This document shows positions 24,762 to 33,362 of a DNA stretch of 64,000 bases, piece after piece. Source of the stretch: Candidatus Enterococcus murrayae. Lineage in GTDB: Bacteria > Bacillota > Bacilli > Lactobacillales > Enterococcaceae. The translations under genes and the position numbers were made by a program. The notes beneath the pieces are model-generated. The model had not been told where the DNA came from. It ran no database searches and worked only from the letters and a program-made list of their open reading frames with translations. The stretch's first letter is position 1. The number at the start of each line of letters is the position of its first letter. Location: positions 1 through 64,000 of the forward strand of contig NZ_JAFLVR010000026.1 in the NCBI RefSeq assembly GCF_017315985.1, in the 5' to 3' direction.

Positions 24762-26520
24762 TGATCAATTCCTCCTTCGACAGCTGTGAATAGGCAATCT
24801 CTTGATAGATCGCGTTTCTCTCCAGTAATTCTTCATGTGTTCCCTGACCAACAATATGCCCCTCATCTAAAACAATGATTTGGTCAGCATCCATGATAGT
24901 ACTGATCCGCTGAGCAACAATCAATTTTGTTGTATCGGCTAGCTTTTCTTTTAATACCTGACGCAGCTTTTTATCTGTTTGATAGTCCAATGCCGAGAAG
25001 GAGTCATCGAACAATAGGATTTCAGGTCGTCGGGCAATCACGCGGGCAATTGCCAAACGCTGCTTCTGCCCACCAGAAAAGTTGTTGCCGTTTTGAGCAA
25101 CATGGCTTTTCAATTTCTCCGCTTTTTTATTTACAAAGTCACTGGCTTGAGCAATCGATAGCGCTTCTTGTATTTTCTCTCCATTCAAAGGAGTATTACT
25201 GCTGCTCCCAAAATCCAAATTCGACTGGATCGTTCCACTGAACAACACTGGCTTTTGTGGAATATAACCAACGATATCGTTCAGATTCACATGGCTGTAT
25301 GTATGGATCGGCTGTCCGTCGATCGTAATCGTCCCTTCACTGGCTTCATAAAACCGTGGAATCAAGTTCAAAATCGTACTTTTCCCACTGCCTGTCGAAC
25401 CGATAAAAGCAATCGTGTCCCCCTGCTCTGCTTTAAAGGTGATATCATGGATCACCGGTTCGGAAGCATCTGGATAGTGGAAGGACACATGATCAAATTC
25501 CACCGTTCCTTTGATATTCGTTTGCAGCTTTTCGCCCTCTTCTGGAAACACTACGGAAGCTTCCTTATCCAGCACCTCGTTGATCCGCTTCGCAGATACA
25601 GTCGCCCGCGGCAAAATCATAAAAATCATCGACATCAAAACAAAGCTCATGACGACTTGCATCGCATAAGAAGAGAACACGATCATATCGCTAAATAACG
25701 AAAGCTTTACCATACCTTGTGCTTGCTGAATCATGTAAGCCCCGATCCAATAGACCGCTAAAGTCAATCCGCTGGAAATCAAACTCATGCTCGGACTCAT
25801 CAAGGCCATTACTCGTCCTGCAAACAAATTGGTCGACGTAAGCTCCTGATTAGCCGCTGCGAATTTTTCTTCTTGATACCCTTCTGCATTATACGCTCGT
25901 ACAACTCGTAAACCGGTTAAATTTTCACGTGTGAGACTGTTAACCTGATCCGTAAGCTGTTGAACTTTACGGAATTTAGGCTGAACTAAAGTCAAAATCA
26001 CCGATAGCAGGATCAATAGAATCAAAACAGCAACCCCGGTAGTCGTGGTCCATTGCCAACTTTTTCCGGAGATCTTTAAAACTGCCCAAACTGCGGTAAT
26101 CGGTCCTTTGATCATCAACTGTAAGCCCATCGCGACGATCTGTTGAATTTGCGTTAAGTCGTTCGTAGTCCGCGTAGTCAAACTTGGGATCGAAAATTGT
26201 TGAATCTCATGAGTGGAATAATCCATAACCTTGCTAAACATATTCTGACGCAATCGGCAGGTTAAGCTCGCTGCTATTTTTGCAGCAAATAAGCCAACTA
26301 TTGATGAAAAGACAAAGCTCAACAAGGACAGCAAAACCATCCAGCCGCCGGGAGTTAAAACCTCGTTGATCGTAGTATTAGGTGTCTGCAGCAGCTTTGT
26401 GATTTGGGACATATAATCCGGCACCTTCAAATCCATCCATACCTGACCAAGGATGAATAGAACGCTTGTCAGTGCCAGTAATCGCTCGTTTAAATTCGTT
26501 CGTTTTATTAGCTGTATCAT
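24754..26520 (-). CDS. Heterodimeric multidrug ABC exporter, subunit A (degenerate site)
   Basis: 588 residues, six membrane helices then the ATPase domain: Walker A GSTGSGKST (~375), signature NFSGGQKQR, and Walker B LLFDDSFSALD where Asp replaces the catalytic Glu. It therefore contributes the degenerate nucleotide site and the canonical signature. Preceded by AGGAGG. The 110-base gap to the upstream marR gene carries a perfect palindrome TTAGCATGCTAA (26578-26589) that matches the operator upstream of marR. Confidence 0.9.
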   Translation of the reverse strand: MIQLIKRTNLNERLLALTSVLFILGQVWMDLKVPDYMSQITKLLQTPNTTINEVLTPGGWMVLLSLLSFVFSSIVGLFAAKIAASLTCRLRQNMFSKVMDYSTHEIQQFSIPSLTTRTTNDLTQIQQIVAMGLQLMIKGPITAVWAVLKISGKSWQWTTTTGVAVLILLILLSVILTLVQPKFRKVQQLTDQVNSLTRENLTGLRVVRAYNAEGYQEEKFAAANQELTSTNLFAGRVMALMSPSMSLISSGLTLAVYWIGAYMIQQAQGMVKLSLFSDMIVFSSYAMQVVMSFVLMSMIFMILPRATVSAKRINEVLDKEASVVFPEEGEKLQTNIKGTVEFDHVSFHYPDASEPVIHDITFKAEQGDTIAFIGSTGSGKSTILNLIPRFYEASEGTITIDGQPIHTYSHVNLNDIVGYIPQKPVLFSGTIQSNLDFGSSSNTPLNGEKIQEALSIAQASDFVNKKAEKLKSHVAQNGNNFSGGQKQRLAIARVIARRPEILLFDDSFSALDYQTDKKLRQVLKEKLADTTKLIVAQRISTIMDADQIIVLDEGHIVGQGTHEELLERNAIYQEIAYSQLSKEELING

Positions 26521-26577
26521 AAAAAACCTCCTATTATTGAACTTCTCTCTTTTAACTAACGAAGTACCACCGTTAAA

Positions 26578-26589
26578 TTAGCATGCTAA
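26578..26589. promoter_or_regulatory. MarR operator upstream of the ABC exporter genes
   Basis: Perfect 12-bp palindrome TTAGCATGCTAA in the gap between marR and the ABC genes. The segment CATGCTAACTATT is shared exactly with the operator before marR itself (27091-27103). Confidence 0.6.
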
Positions 26590-26630
26590 CTATTAGCAGG
26601 AATAGAAATCTGATCGTCTTAACAACCAGA

Positions 26631-27059
26631 TTAGATTTGGATATTTTGTTTGAGTTTTTGTATCGTTGCAAAAAACTGCGCCAATTCCTCCTCTGAAATC
26701 CCTTGTTTCAAAACCTTTTCGATGGCCTCCACCTGCTTTTCTATCTCGAACGTGGTTTCGATTGCCTTTTCGGTCACGATCAATCGTTTCAGGCGCTTAT
26801 CCTTTTGAGACGGTGCAGTCGTCAAAAAACCATTTTTGATCATACGGTCAACTAAATTACTGGCTGTTGGTTTTCGAATCGACAAACGTTCTTCCAGATC
26901 CTTTTGATAGATTTCTTTGTGGCGATTATGGACTAAATAGCCTAACGCAAAGCCTTGCGGACCTCTAATGTGGCCATCTTCATTCGTCTGCTCCATATAC
27001 CTAGCAATCAACAAGGACAATTCTCTGATCTTAAAACCGATCGTTTCTGGTTCATTCAT
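26631..27059 (-). CDS. MarR-family repressor of the ABC exporter
   Basis: 142 residues from ATG at 27057-27059, behind AAGGGAGAG. A longer frame to 27128 runs into the promoter and is rejected. Winged helix: YQKDLEERLSIRKPTASNLVDRMIKNGFL and the wing DKRLKRLIVTEKA. It heads the operon with the two ABC half-transporters. Near-identical palindromes occur at its own promoter (27085-27098) and before the ABC genes (26578-26589), consistent with autoregulated drug-responsive control. Confidence 0.88.
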   Translation of the reverse strand: MNEPETIGFKIRELSLLIARYMEQTNEDGHIRGPQGFALGYLVHNRHKEIYQKDLEERLSIRKPTASNLVDRMIKNGFLTTAPSQKDKRLKRLIVTEKAIETTFEIEKQVEAIEKVLKQGISEEELAQFFATIQKLKQNIQI

Positions 27060-27084
27060 GTGATTCTCTCCCTTTGAAAAAACA

Positions 27085-27128
27085 GTTAACATGCTAACTA
27101 TTTTAAACACATTCTTTCCCTTTGTCAA
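27085..27128 (-). promoter_or_regulatory. marR promoter with operator
   Basis: On the minus strand TTGACA (27123-27128), a 17-base spacer and TAAAAT (27100-27105). The near-palindrome GTTAACATGCTAAC (27085-27098) lies directly after the -10 element, so a bound repressor would block initiation. Confidence 0.65.
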
Positions 27129-27137
27129 CCATTGATC

Positions 27138-27476
27138 TTACTCTCTTAATCGCTTCAGATATAGTGTCACTAGATCGCTGATGAAGCTGCAAAGAAGGCA
27201 GGCAATTGTTGCAATAATTACTTTATTACTGGCCGGAAGTCCCCCTGTTTTAAACAATAAATACAGCAGGAGAGAGACAAAAATCAAGAGACCGCCGAAC
27301 AGACAATTAGAAAACTGCCAAATCCGTTTGCCATAGCAGCAAAACGCAATCCCACGATAACCGAGGCCGCCAGTATACGGCTGCAAACTAATTACTAGAG
27401 TCGCTAATCCCAAGCCCGCGAATAATAAAGGAACCGAATCTACATGTGCTTTTTCAATGAGACTTGCAACAAACAT
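27138..27476 (-). CDS. Small membrane protein, 112 aa, unknown
   Basis: Not recognised. Three hydrophobic segments (~15-35, ~55-78, ~85-105), a glycine-rich stretch (YTGGLGYRGIAFCCYG) after the first one and a basic end. ATG follows a strong GAGGAGG. It lies just upstream of the marR promoter on the same strand, with no clear terminator between, but the marR promoter makes independent control likely. Confidence 0.6.
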   Translation of the reverse strand: MFVASLIEKAHVDSVPLLFAGLGLATLVISLQPYTGGLGYRGIAFCCYGKRIWQFSNCLFGGLLIFVSLLLYLLFKTGGLPASNKVIIATIACLLCSFISDLVTLYLKRLRE

Positions 27477-27596
27477 TTTCCATCCTCCTCATTTTCATCT
27501 AAAGACTTTTTATTCATTATAGCCTACTCAGGTTATAAGTTATAGCTGCTCCCTAGCTTGTTTTTTTCGAAAAAACATCGCCCATTTAAACAAAAA

Positions 27597-27624
27597 AAGG
27601 CGTGTCAAAAAAGCGACACACCTT
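27597..27624 (-). terminator. Terminator of the MarR/MATE operon
   Basis: 10-bp stem (27597-27606 with 27615-27624) just after the MATE stop codon, followed on the minus strand by a run of seven T. Confidence 0.8.
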
Positions 27625-27631
27625 ATCTTGG

Positions 27632-29011
27632 TTATTCTGTTTCGTAATTCAGCTCTTCCAACGCGGACTCTTCCTTACTCAGCCGTTTGACGCCAATCAC
27701 ATAAAAGATCCCTGTCAGAAGACCGGCTCCAGCATCAGCAAAAGGCGCGGCATGTAGCAGTCCGTCCATTCCCCATACTTTAGAGAAAAGCAAGATGGCT
27801 GGAATCAATAATATAATTTGTCTTGTCAATGTCAAAAAGATCGCTGAACGCGTTCGCCCTGTTGCTTGGAAGAAATTGGAAGCAACGATTTGAAAGCCGA
27901 TGACTGGCAAACACAAGAACCAGGTTTGCAAAGCCTTCGCACCAAAGGTCAACAACTCAGGCTCATTATTGAATAACCGCACCAATTGTTCCGGCATTAT
28001 TCTAGTAGCCAGCCAACCGATACTAACAATCATCGTCGCGATCAAGATGGCATATTTTTGTGTTTCTCTCACGCGATTGAATTTCTTCGCACCAAAGTTA
28101 AAACTGATGATCGGCTGCGCCCCCTGAACCAATCCAGTGATCGGCATCAGCAATATTGTCTGAATACTATTAACGATCCCCATGCCAGAAACAGCAATAT
28201 CGCCGCCATAGCTTAAAAGCGTCATATTCAATACGACATTCAACAGACTATTTCCTAATTGCAATAAAAAATTCGGTAACCCTAATGTCGTGATTCTCGC
28301 GGCAACATGAAGGTTGATCCTCATATTTTTTACTTGAATTTGATGATGACTGCGTTTACTTAAAAAGTAAGTCAAAATCCAGATCATCGAAATGAATTGA
28401 GAAAGAATCGTTGCTAGCGCAGCACCGGCCATTCCCATATCAAACACGTAGATAAAAACTGGATCGAGGATGATATTGACTCCCGCCCCCATAAACATCG
28501 TGATCATCGCCAGCTTAGGCTGTCCATCTGCACGTAAAAAGTTATTCAAACCAATACTGACAATTTGAAAAACCGCACCTGAAAAAATGATCCGCATATA
28601 GCTCATAGCAAAAGGCAAGACATTTTCACTAGCACCAAATACGGACAATACAGGAGACAGAAACAAATGGCCCATCGCCATAAATAAAAGTCCGCTGATT
28701 ATCAGCAGAGAAAAAGCATTTCCTAACGCAAGCTCGGCCTCCTGTGTTTTTCCCTCTCCCAACTTCATGGAGAAAAGCGTCGCACCGCCTACACCAAACA
28801 AAATACCAATTGACAATAAAATGATCATGATTGGAAAGCCAATCGTGATCCCCGCTAAACCATTTGCTCCCAAACCTGGAGCATGACCGATATAAATTCG
28901 ATCCACTACATTATATAGCGCATTCACAACCATTCCGATAATTGCCGGAATGGAAAACTGCCATAGCAATTTTGAGATTTTTTCAGTCCCTAACGGATTT
29001 GCTGCTTCCAT
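27632..29011 (-). CDS. MATE-family multidrug efflux transporter
   Basis: 459 residues with about 12 membrane segments in two homologous halves. Features: IPAIIGMVVNALYNVVDRIYIG in the first helix pair (cut here as NALYNVVDRIYIG), GLAGITIGFPI and QGAQPIISFNFGAKK at the start of the second half, typical of the NorM/MepA group. It would exchange Na+ or H+ for cationic drugs across the membrane. It is only 2 bases downstream of a marR gene whose promoter carries two operators, closely paralleling the MepR/MepA arrangement of staphylococci. Confidence 0.9.
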   Translation of the reverse strand: MEAANPLGTEKISKLLWQFSIPAIIGMVVNALYNVVDRIYIGHAPGLGANGLAGITIGFPIMIILLSIGILFGVGGATLFSMKLGEGKTQEAELALGNAFSLLIISGLLFMAMGHLFLSPVLSVFGASENVLPFAMSYMRIIFSGAVFQIVSIGLNNFLRADGQPKLAMITMFMGAGVNIILDPVFIYVFDMGMAGAALATILSQFISMIWILTYFLSKRSHHQIQVKNMRINLHVAARITTLGLPNFLLQLGNSLLNVVLNMTLLSYGGDIAVSGMGIVNSIQTILLMPITGLVQGAQPIISFNFGAKKFNRVRETQKYAILIATMIVSIGWLATRIMPEQLVRLFNNEPELLTFGAKALQTWFLCLPVIGFQIVASNFFQATGRTRSAIFLTLTRQIILLIPAILLFSKVWGMDGLLHAAPFADAGAGLLTGIFYVIGVKRLSKEESALEELNYETE

Positions 29012-29013
29012 TT

Positions 29014-29448
29014 TTATCCTCCCTTTAAATCATGCTGTTCAGTCTTTGTGACCATTTCCTCTAGCAACTCAAAAAGCAAGTCCTGTTTTTCCTGATCCAT
29101 TCCCTCTAGCATGATCTGATTCCAACCAACAAATTTCTCTACCATCGCTTCTCGCATGTCCAAACCTTTTTCAGTCAAAGAAATTTTATTACAACGCTTA
29201 TCCTGACTATCCTTTTCCTTCGTAATCAGGTCTTTTTCTAATAGCGACTGAACCGTTCGTGTCGTCAACGCCTTGTCTACTTGAAGATACGCACTAATCT
29301 CCTCTTGTGTCACCGCATTATGCCGATATAGATACATCAAGATCGGCTGCTCCGCTGTTGTAATGTTTAATGGCTTCATTGCCGCATTTAAATAAATCTG
29401 ATTTTTTCGATACAAAATCGAAATCAAACGTCCCACACTTCGTTTCAT
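29014..29448 (-). CDS. MarR-family repressor of the MATE transporter
   Basis: 144 residues from ATG at 29446-29448 with AGGAGG ahead. Winged helix: TQEEISAYLQVDKALTTRTVQSLLEKDLI, wing KDSQDKRCNKISLTEKG. It is encoded immediately ahead of the MATE gene, so one transcript carries both. Two copies of the palindrome TTGA-NNNN-TCAA flank its promoter. Role by analogy with MepR: ligand-released autorepression of efflux. Confidence 0.9.
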   Translation of the reverse strand: MKRSVGRLISILYRKNQIYLNAAMKPLNITTAEQPILMYLYRHNAVTQEEISAYLQVDKALTTRTVQSLLEKDLITKEKDSQDKRCNKISLTEKGLDMREAMVEKFVGWNQIMLEGMDQEKQDLLFELLEEMVTKTEQHDLKGG

Positions 29449-29476
29449 CGTTTCCTCCTGATTCCAAAACAAAATA

Positions 29477-29523
29477 GTTGACTACTCAACCAATTTACCA
29501 AATAATAGTTGAGTGGTCAACTA
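29477..29523 (-). promoter_or_regulatory. MarR/MATE promoter with two operators
   Basis: Minus-strand promoter TTGACC (29515-29520), 17-base spacer, TAAATT (29492-29497). One palindrome TAGTTGA-gtgg-TCAACTA (29506-29523) covers the -35 element and a second GTTGA-ctac-TCAAC (29477-29490) lies after the -10. Their centres are 31 bases apart, about three helical turns, so two dimers would sit on one face. Confidence 0.7.
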
Positions 29524-29633
29524 TTGTTCCAAAAACTTTTTATCGATGATTATTTATGGTTAATAGAAAGTCTTCGCAAGCTCACTCAGCTTTGCAATAA
29601 TAAGGCGAAAATTTCTGCTTTCAAGAATTAAAA

Positions 29634-29668
29634 AAAGCGATTGAGATCAAATTGATTTCAATCGCTTT
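29634..29668 (-). terminator. Terminator after the OFA-family transporter
   Basis: Imperfect ~14-bp stem AAAGCGATTGA.../...TCAATCGCTTT with T run on the minus strand. Confidence 0.8.
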
Positions 29669-29679
29669 CTATTTTATTT

Positions 29680-30957
29680 TTAAGCCTGCTTCGTACTTGT
29701 TCCTGTCGAAGTTTCATTATTGCTGGATTTAGCTAAACCTTTGATAGCCGCACGAATAATCATGGAAGCTGCAAATCCAATCAATGCTAGTACAGCAAAA
29801 ATTCGTAAAACGTTGGTATAAGAATGGAACATTTCAGTGACCTTCCCTAAGAAAATCGGACCAAACATCCCGGCTGCTGCCCAAGCAGTTAAGATATAGC
29901 CGTGGATTGCGCCAACCTCTTTCGAACCGAAGACATCTCCAATGTAAGCTGGAACAATCGAAAATCCGGCGCCGTAACAAGTCATCAATAAACAAATCAA
30001 TGCTGCAAACAGCAACGGTGAGCTTACTACAGATAGGCTCACTAGAACAACGATATCAATCACGAAAAGAATCGTAAAGACATTTTTTCGGCCTAACACA
30101 TCTGAGACCAGTGCCCAAACCAATCGGCCACAGCCATTGAAGACACCCATTACTCCCACCATCGTAGCTGCCATGCCGGCAGTCATTCCAGTGATTTCCT
30201 GAGCCATTGGCGAGGCTTCTGAAACAAGCGAGATTCCGCAAGTAATATTTAGAAATAGCATAAACCACAATAACCAAAAAGTTTTGGTTTTGATTGCCTG
30301 ATTGGCGGTCAGTTGTACACCGCTGTATTGAACCTTTACCTCTTCTTTTGGATTTGGAGCCTCGAAGCCTTCTGGTGTCCAGCCAACTGGCGGCTTTTCC
30401 AAATAACGCGAAGCAGTAAACATCACTAAGAAATAGGCAACCCCTAAAATATAGAAGGTTTTAGAAACGCCAACATGCACCATCAATTGCTGGGCGATCG
30501 GGCCAGTGATCATAGAAGCAAAACCAAAGCCCATGATAGCAAGTCCGGTAGCTAATCCTTTTCTATCCGGGAACCAACGAATCATCGTTGACACTGGGGT
30601 CACATACCCTGCCCCTAAACCGATCCCGCCGATAATTCCATAAGTCAGATACAACATTGGCAATGATTGACTAGAAATGGCAAAACCAGTCGAGATGATT
30701 CCTAAGCCGAATAAAATTGATGCGACCGTTCCTGTTTTTCTTGGTCCAAATTTTTCTACAAATTTTCCCATAAATGCTGCTGATGTTCCCAAACAGAAAA
30801 TCGCTAAACTAAATGCAAAAGAGATCGACGATTTATCCCAACCCGTCAATTCTTTGATCGGTTCTTTAAATACACTCCACGCGTATGCCGAACCGATAGA
30901 CAGATGAATCGCTACTCCTGACAAGGCGATCAGCCATCTATTTTTTTCCCTGCGCAT
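29680..30957 (-). CDS. MFS transporter, oxalate/formate antiporter (OFA) family
   Basis: 425 residues from ATG at 30957, chosen for AGGAGGG at 7 bases; an earlier in-frame start at 30978 lacks a site. Twelve membrane helices. OFA features: GSAYAWSVFKEPI in helix 1, the GxGxGxGY-like GGIGLGAGYVTPVSTMIRWF and FPDRKGLATGLAIMGFGF. Members move small mono- or dicarboxylates such as oxalate, formate or lactate. It is monocistronic; a hairpin-forming 18-base palindrome lies 53 bases upstream. No oxalate decarboxylation genes are near, so the substrate is open. Confidence 0.88.
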   Translation of the reverse strand: MRREKNRWLIALSGVAIHLSIGSAYAWSVFKEPIKELTGWDKSSISFAFSLAIFCLGTSAAFMGKFVEKFGPRKTGTVASILFGLGIISTGFAISSQSLPMLYLTYGIIGGIGLGAGYVTPVSTMIRWFPDRKGLATGLAIMGFGFASMITGPIAQQLMVHVGVSKTFYILGVAYFLVMFTASRYLEKPPVGWTPEGFEAPNPKEEVKVQYSGVQLTANQAIKTKTFWLLWFMLFLNITCGISLVSEASPMAQEITGMTAGMAATMVGVMGVFNGCGRLVWALVSDVLGRKNVFTILFVIDIVVLVSLSVVSSPLLFAALICLLMTCYGAGFSIVPAYIGDVFGSKEVGAIHGYILTAWAAAGMFGPIFLGKVTEMFHSYTNVLRIFAVLALIGFAASMIIRAAIKGLAKSSNNETSTGTSTKQA

Positions 30958-31233
30958 CTTATTCCCTCCTGATTTCAATGCATTTGTGTAATTGAGTGCG
31001 ATAAAAAAGAGATAACAGCTGTTATCTTTTTTTATTTAAAAAAATATTTTTTTCAAACACCCAATAATCACGAGTATACGCTCTCATTTCATTAAATTCA
31101 ACAAAAATTTTAATATAATCCGATTATATCTTTTACTGTTAAAAAAAAGAATTTTAGGAACTCATTTTATAAATATCCTTCTTATTTGTAGTCCATAAAA
31201 CAGAGATGATCATTGAATCATAGTCGCAAAAAA
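30958..31233. other. Non-coding gap upstream of the OFA transporter
   Basis: Contains a perfect 18-base palindrome (31010-31027, AGATAACAGCTGTTATCT) flanked by A and T runs, then ~200 very AT-rich bases. The palindrome could be an operator of the transporter gene or a bidirectional terminator. Nothing else supported. Confidence 0.5.
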
Positions 31234-31262
31234 AACTGCCGAGCAATAATTGCTTAGCAGTT
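31234..31262 (-). terminator. Terminator after the GyrI-like gene
   Basis: 13-bp stem AACTGCCGAGCAA/TTGCTTAGCAGTT with one mismatch and a T8 run on the minus strand. Confidence 0.8.
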
Positions 31263-31286
31263 CCTTCATAATACATCTCTTATTTT

Positions 31287-31718
31287 CTATTGTGCCTTCT
31301 TCTTAACTGGCACATAAAATGTCAGCTTCCCAACACTAGTATATTCCTCTAGATTAAAATTTCCAGCAATCTGATACTCTTCATTTTGCATCAATTCACC
31401 ATAGGTCTGACCGATCAATTGATCCAGCTCCACTTGATCAGTGTAGCTTAATTCAAAGCCTGCGTATGTTCCAGCTGGCAAATTAAACGCTGATGGGCGC
31501 GCCTCTTCCTCCTCGGCGTTTCCAATCAAATAGCAACGGTCGCCGTCAATTACTGCATTTACTGCATACAAATCGCCCTCGACCTTTGAAGCATATTTTT
31601 CTTTAGCCTGCATCTTTTGTTTACTCATCTCAGCCAATTCCTCTGATGAATTCGTCGACTGCAGAGTCGTGATCCAACCATGAATCGTTAAAGCTTCTCT
31701 CTCTACTAACTTCAACAT
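31287..31718 (-). CDS. Stand-alone GyrI-like effector-binding protein
   Basis: 143 residues from ATG at 31718 behind AAGGAAG. The end of the protein (GTYAGFELSYTD ... LIGQTYGELMQNEEYQIAG ... TFYVPVKKK) fits the GyrI-like small-molecule-binding domain seen at the C-terminus of AraC-type regulators. There is no DNA-binding part. It is divergent from the LytTR operon (297-base gap). Possible roles are ligand sequestration or hydrolysis; none can be assigned. Confidence 0.6.
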   Translation of the reverse strand: MLKLVEREALTIHGWITTLQSTNSSEELAEMSKQKMQAKEKYASKVEGDLYAVNAVIDGDRCYLIGNAEEEEARPSAFNLPAGTYAGFELSYTDQVELDQLIGQTYGELMQNEEYQIAGNFNLEEYTSVGKLTFYVPVKKKAQ

Positions 31719-31922
31719 AACTAGCTTCCTTCTTTCTTTTTTAGTTATCCCCAGCAAAAAATCTATGATTCACTTACTACACGGTAAATATATGCCGATT
31801 ACTGAATCGATGCAATAAAGATGCCTATAAGGAAAAGTCACTGTTAGTAGCGTCTCTACCTAAATTATAGTAGAAAGCCGTGTTTGCTTATTCTTTTTTC
31901 TTGTGCAATTTCAATGGCTCTA

Positions 31923-31992
31923 TGCAACAAATGCCTCTTTTATTGCAACAAACGAAAAAAAGGTTCTCTCTATCCTCACTACTTGCTATGCT
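31923..31992 (+). promoter_or_regulatory. LytTR-type direct repeats and extended -10 promoter
   Basis: Direct repeat TGCAACAAA at 31923-31931 and 31944-31952, exactly 21 bases apart. An extended -10 element TGC-TATGCT (31984-31992) follows without a good -35. This is the arrangement of an activator-dependent promoter ahead of the LytTR gene at 32015. Confidence 0.45.
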
Positions 31993-32014
31993 AGAGTCAC
32001 AAAGGAGGCAACAA

Positions 32015-32467
32015 ATGAATATCAACTTTACCTGGGTGAAAGAAAAAGCATTAAATGAAATAGATATCTTCGCAAATCCTGAAAATAAAACGAAGCTGCA
32101 GCAGCTTGAAAAGCACTTAAATCAAGCTCATGAAATCGTCGCAGTCGATCCAAAAAACAATCGCTCAATCAAAATTCCGTTACATCAAATCGAGTCATTT
32201 GAAACGATGGGCCATCTGGTCAGAGTGAATTTGCCGAACCAGCAGACCTACATTCTGCAAAAACGACTCAAAGAACTGAGCTATCTAGAAAGTCAAAATT
32301 TCTATCGAATCAATAACTCGCAAATGTTAAATCTAAAAGCGGTTCAATCTTTCCAATTAGGAGAACACGCTCGTTTAGAAGTTCATACTAAAACAAGTAC
32401 TGCTTATGTTGTCAGTCGCCACTACGCCAAAAATATTAAGGAGAGACTCTCATGTTCAAACAATTAA
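32015..32467 (+). CDS. LytTR-domain transcriptional regulator
   Basis: 150 residues from ATG at 32015 with AAGGAGG ahead; the longer frame to 31880 runs through the promoter. Residues ~50-145 are a LytTR DNA-binding domain: IPLHQIESFETMGHLVRVN, YILQKRLKELSYL and FYRINNSQMLNLKAVQSF. There is no receiver domain. It overlaps the following DUF3021 gene by 16 bases. Paired LytTR/DUF3021 genes form small regulator/membrane-inhibitor systems in Firmicutes, with the membrane protein restraining the regulator. Confidence 0.88.
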   Translation: MNINFTWVKEKALNEIDIFANPENKTKLQQLEKHLNQAHEIVAVDPKNNRSIKIPLHQIESFETMGHLVRVNLPNQQTYILQKRLKELSYLESQNFYRINNSQMLNLKAVQSFQLGEHARLEVHTKTSTAYVVSRHYAKNIKERLSCSNN

Positions 32468-32862
32468 AAAATAATTTCTTTCAAGCCGCTTTTAGTTCAC
32501 TAATTTGGATCACGATACTTTGCTCCATCACCGACTTCTTTTCACAGGTGCCATTTAATTACATTTGGCACTTAATCGGAATCAGCCTCTTGATCGGTCT
32601 AGTATTTGGTGTGATCTACCCCTATCTGTGGAACTACTCTACGTTGAAAGCTTCAATTAACATTATTATCTGCACGCTAGTGAATACATTTTGCGGGTAT
32701 ACCGCAGTCTATCTTTATTCGACTCAGATGTTTGATTTGATTCGCCCATTCTTTCTCGCAGTATTGTTATTAACGTTAGTCTTGCATATCATTACTTTCT
32801 ATTTCTATTCCAAACTCGACAATAAAAAAATGGCAGCAAACCTGAATCAATTGAATCATTAA
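32452..32862 (+). CDS. DUF3021 membrane protein, partner of LytTR
   Basis: 136 residues with four hydrophobic segments (~13-30, ~38-60, ~68-90, ~100-120) and a short polar C-terminus. Starts inside the end of the LytTR gene behind AAGGAGAG. Size, topology and linkage match the DUF3021 proteins encoded with LytTR regulators; by analogy with such LytTR-inhibitor pairs it probably holds the regulator inactive at the membrane. Confidence 0.8.
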   Translation: MFKQLKNNFFQAAFSSLIWITILCSITDFFSQVPFNYIWHLIGISLLIGLVFGVIYPYLWNYSTLKASINIIICTLVNTFCGYTAVYLYSTQMFDLIRPFFLAVLLLTLVLHIITFYFYSKLDNKKMAANLNQLNH

Positions 32863-32866
32863 AAAA

Positions 32867-32902
32867 ATCCCAGACTGGCTATCCAAGTCTGGGATCTTTT
32901 TT
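32867..32902. terminator. Terminator after LytTR/DUF3021
   Basis: 10-bp stem ATCCCAGACT/AGTCTGGGAT with an A run before and a T7 run after; serves both convergent units. Confidence 0.85.
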
Positions 32903-32908
32903 TCATTA

Positions 32909-33229
32909 TCAGAATGTCACGATTTTATCAGCCCATTCTACCATTTCCACGCAATCAAACATCGTCGAAATCGGACAGGAGGTTTGATCTTCTAATTGGC
33001 GAGATTTAAGGCAGGTCCCGCAAGCCAGCAGCTCGCCTCCTTGTTCCTCCAGCTTCTTCATTTCAGCCGGCACATCATATTGCTCGTCTTCGATACTTTC
33101 GACCTCTACAGCTTCACCCATCAAGAAAAATTTGACCTCATGTGTTTTCTTCAGTGCTGCCACACCAAAGCGAAAAGCATTCCAGGCTTTTTCGTGCTCC
33201 TTTGTTTCCAAGATAATCGCCAATTTCAT
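32909..33229 (-). CDS. DsrE/DsrF-like family protein
   Basis: 106 residues from ATG at 33229, which follows AAGGAGCGG; the frame continues upstream without a start signal. KLAIILETKEHEKAWNAFRF is the first strand and helix of the DsrE fold, and ACGTCLKSRQ carries the CxxC-type cysteines near residue 75, with a further Cys in TSCPIS. DsrE-fold proteins carry persulfide sulfur or bind thiols. No Tus or Dsr partners are nearby. Single gene. Confidence 0.75.
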   Translation of the reverse strand: MKLAIILETKEHEKAWNAFRFGVAALKKTHEVKFFLMGEAVEVESIEDEQYDVPAEMKKLEEQGGELLACGTCLKSRQLEDQTSCPISTMFDCVEMVEWADKIVTF

Positions 33230-33362
33230 TTCATCCGCTCCTTTATCATGAGTATTGAAAAAATGATTGTCCATGATCCTAATCACCTTAAAGTATAGCG
33301 GTTTCAAATATCAAAAACAATCTACTCAAAACATAAACTATTTTCTATTTGAACATAGAAAA

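Noticed and set aside
25168-25698. 176-codon plus-strand frame opposite the ABC exporter subunit A
   Set aside because: Shadow frame; the minus-strand frame has complete ABC motifs.
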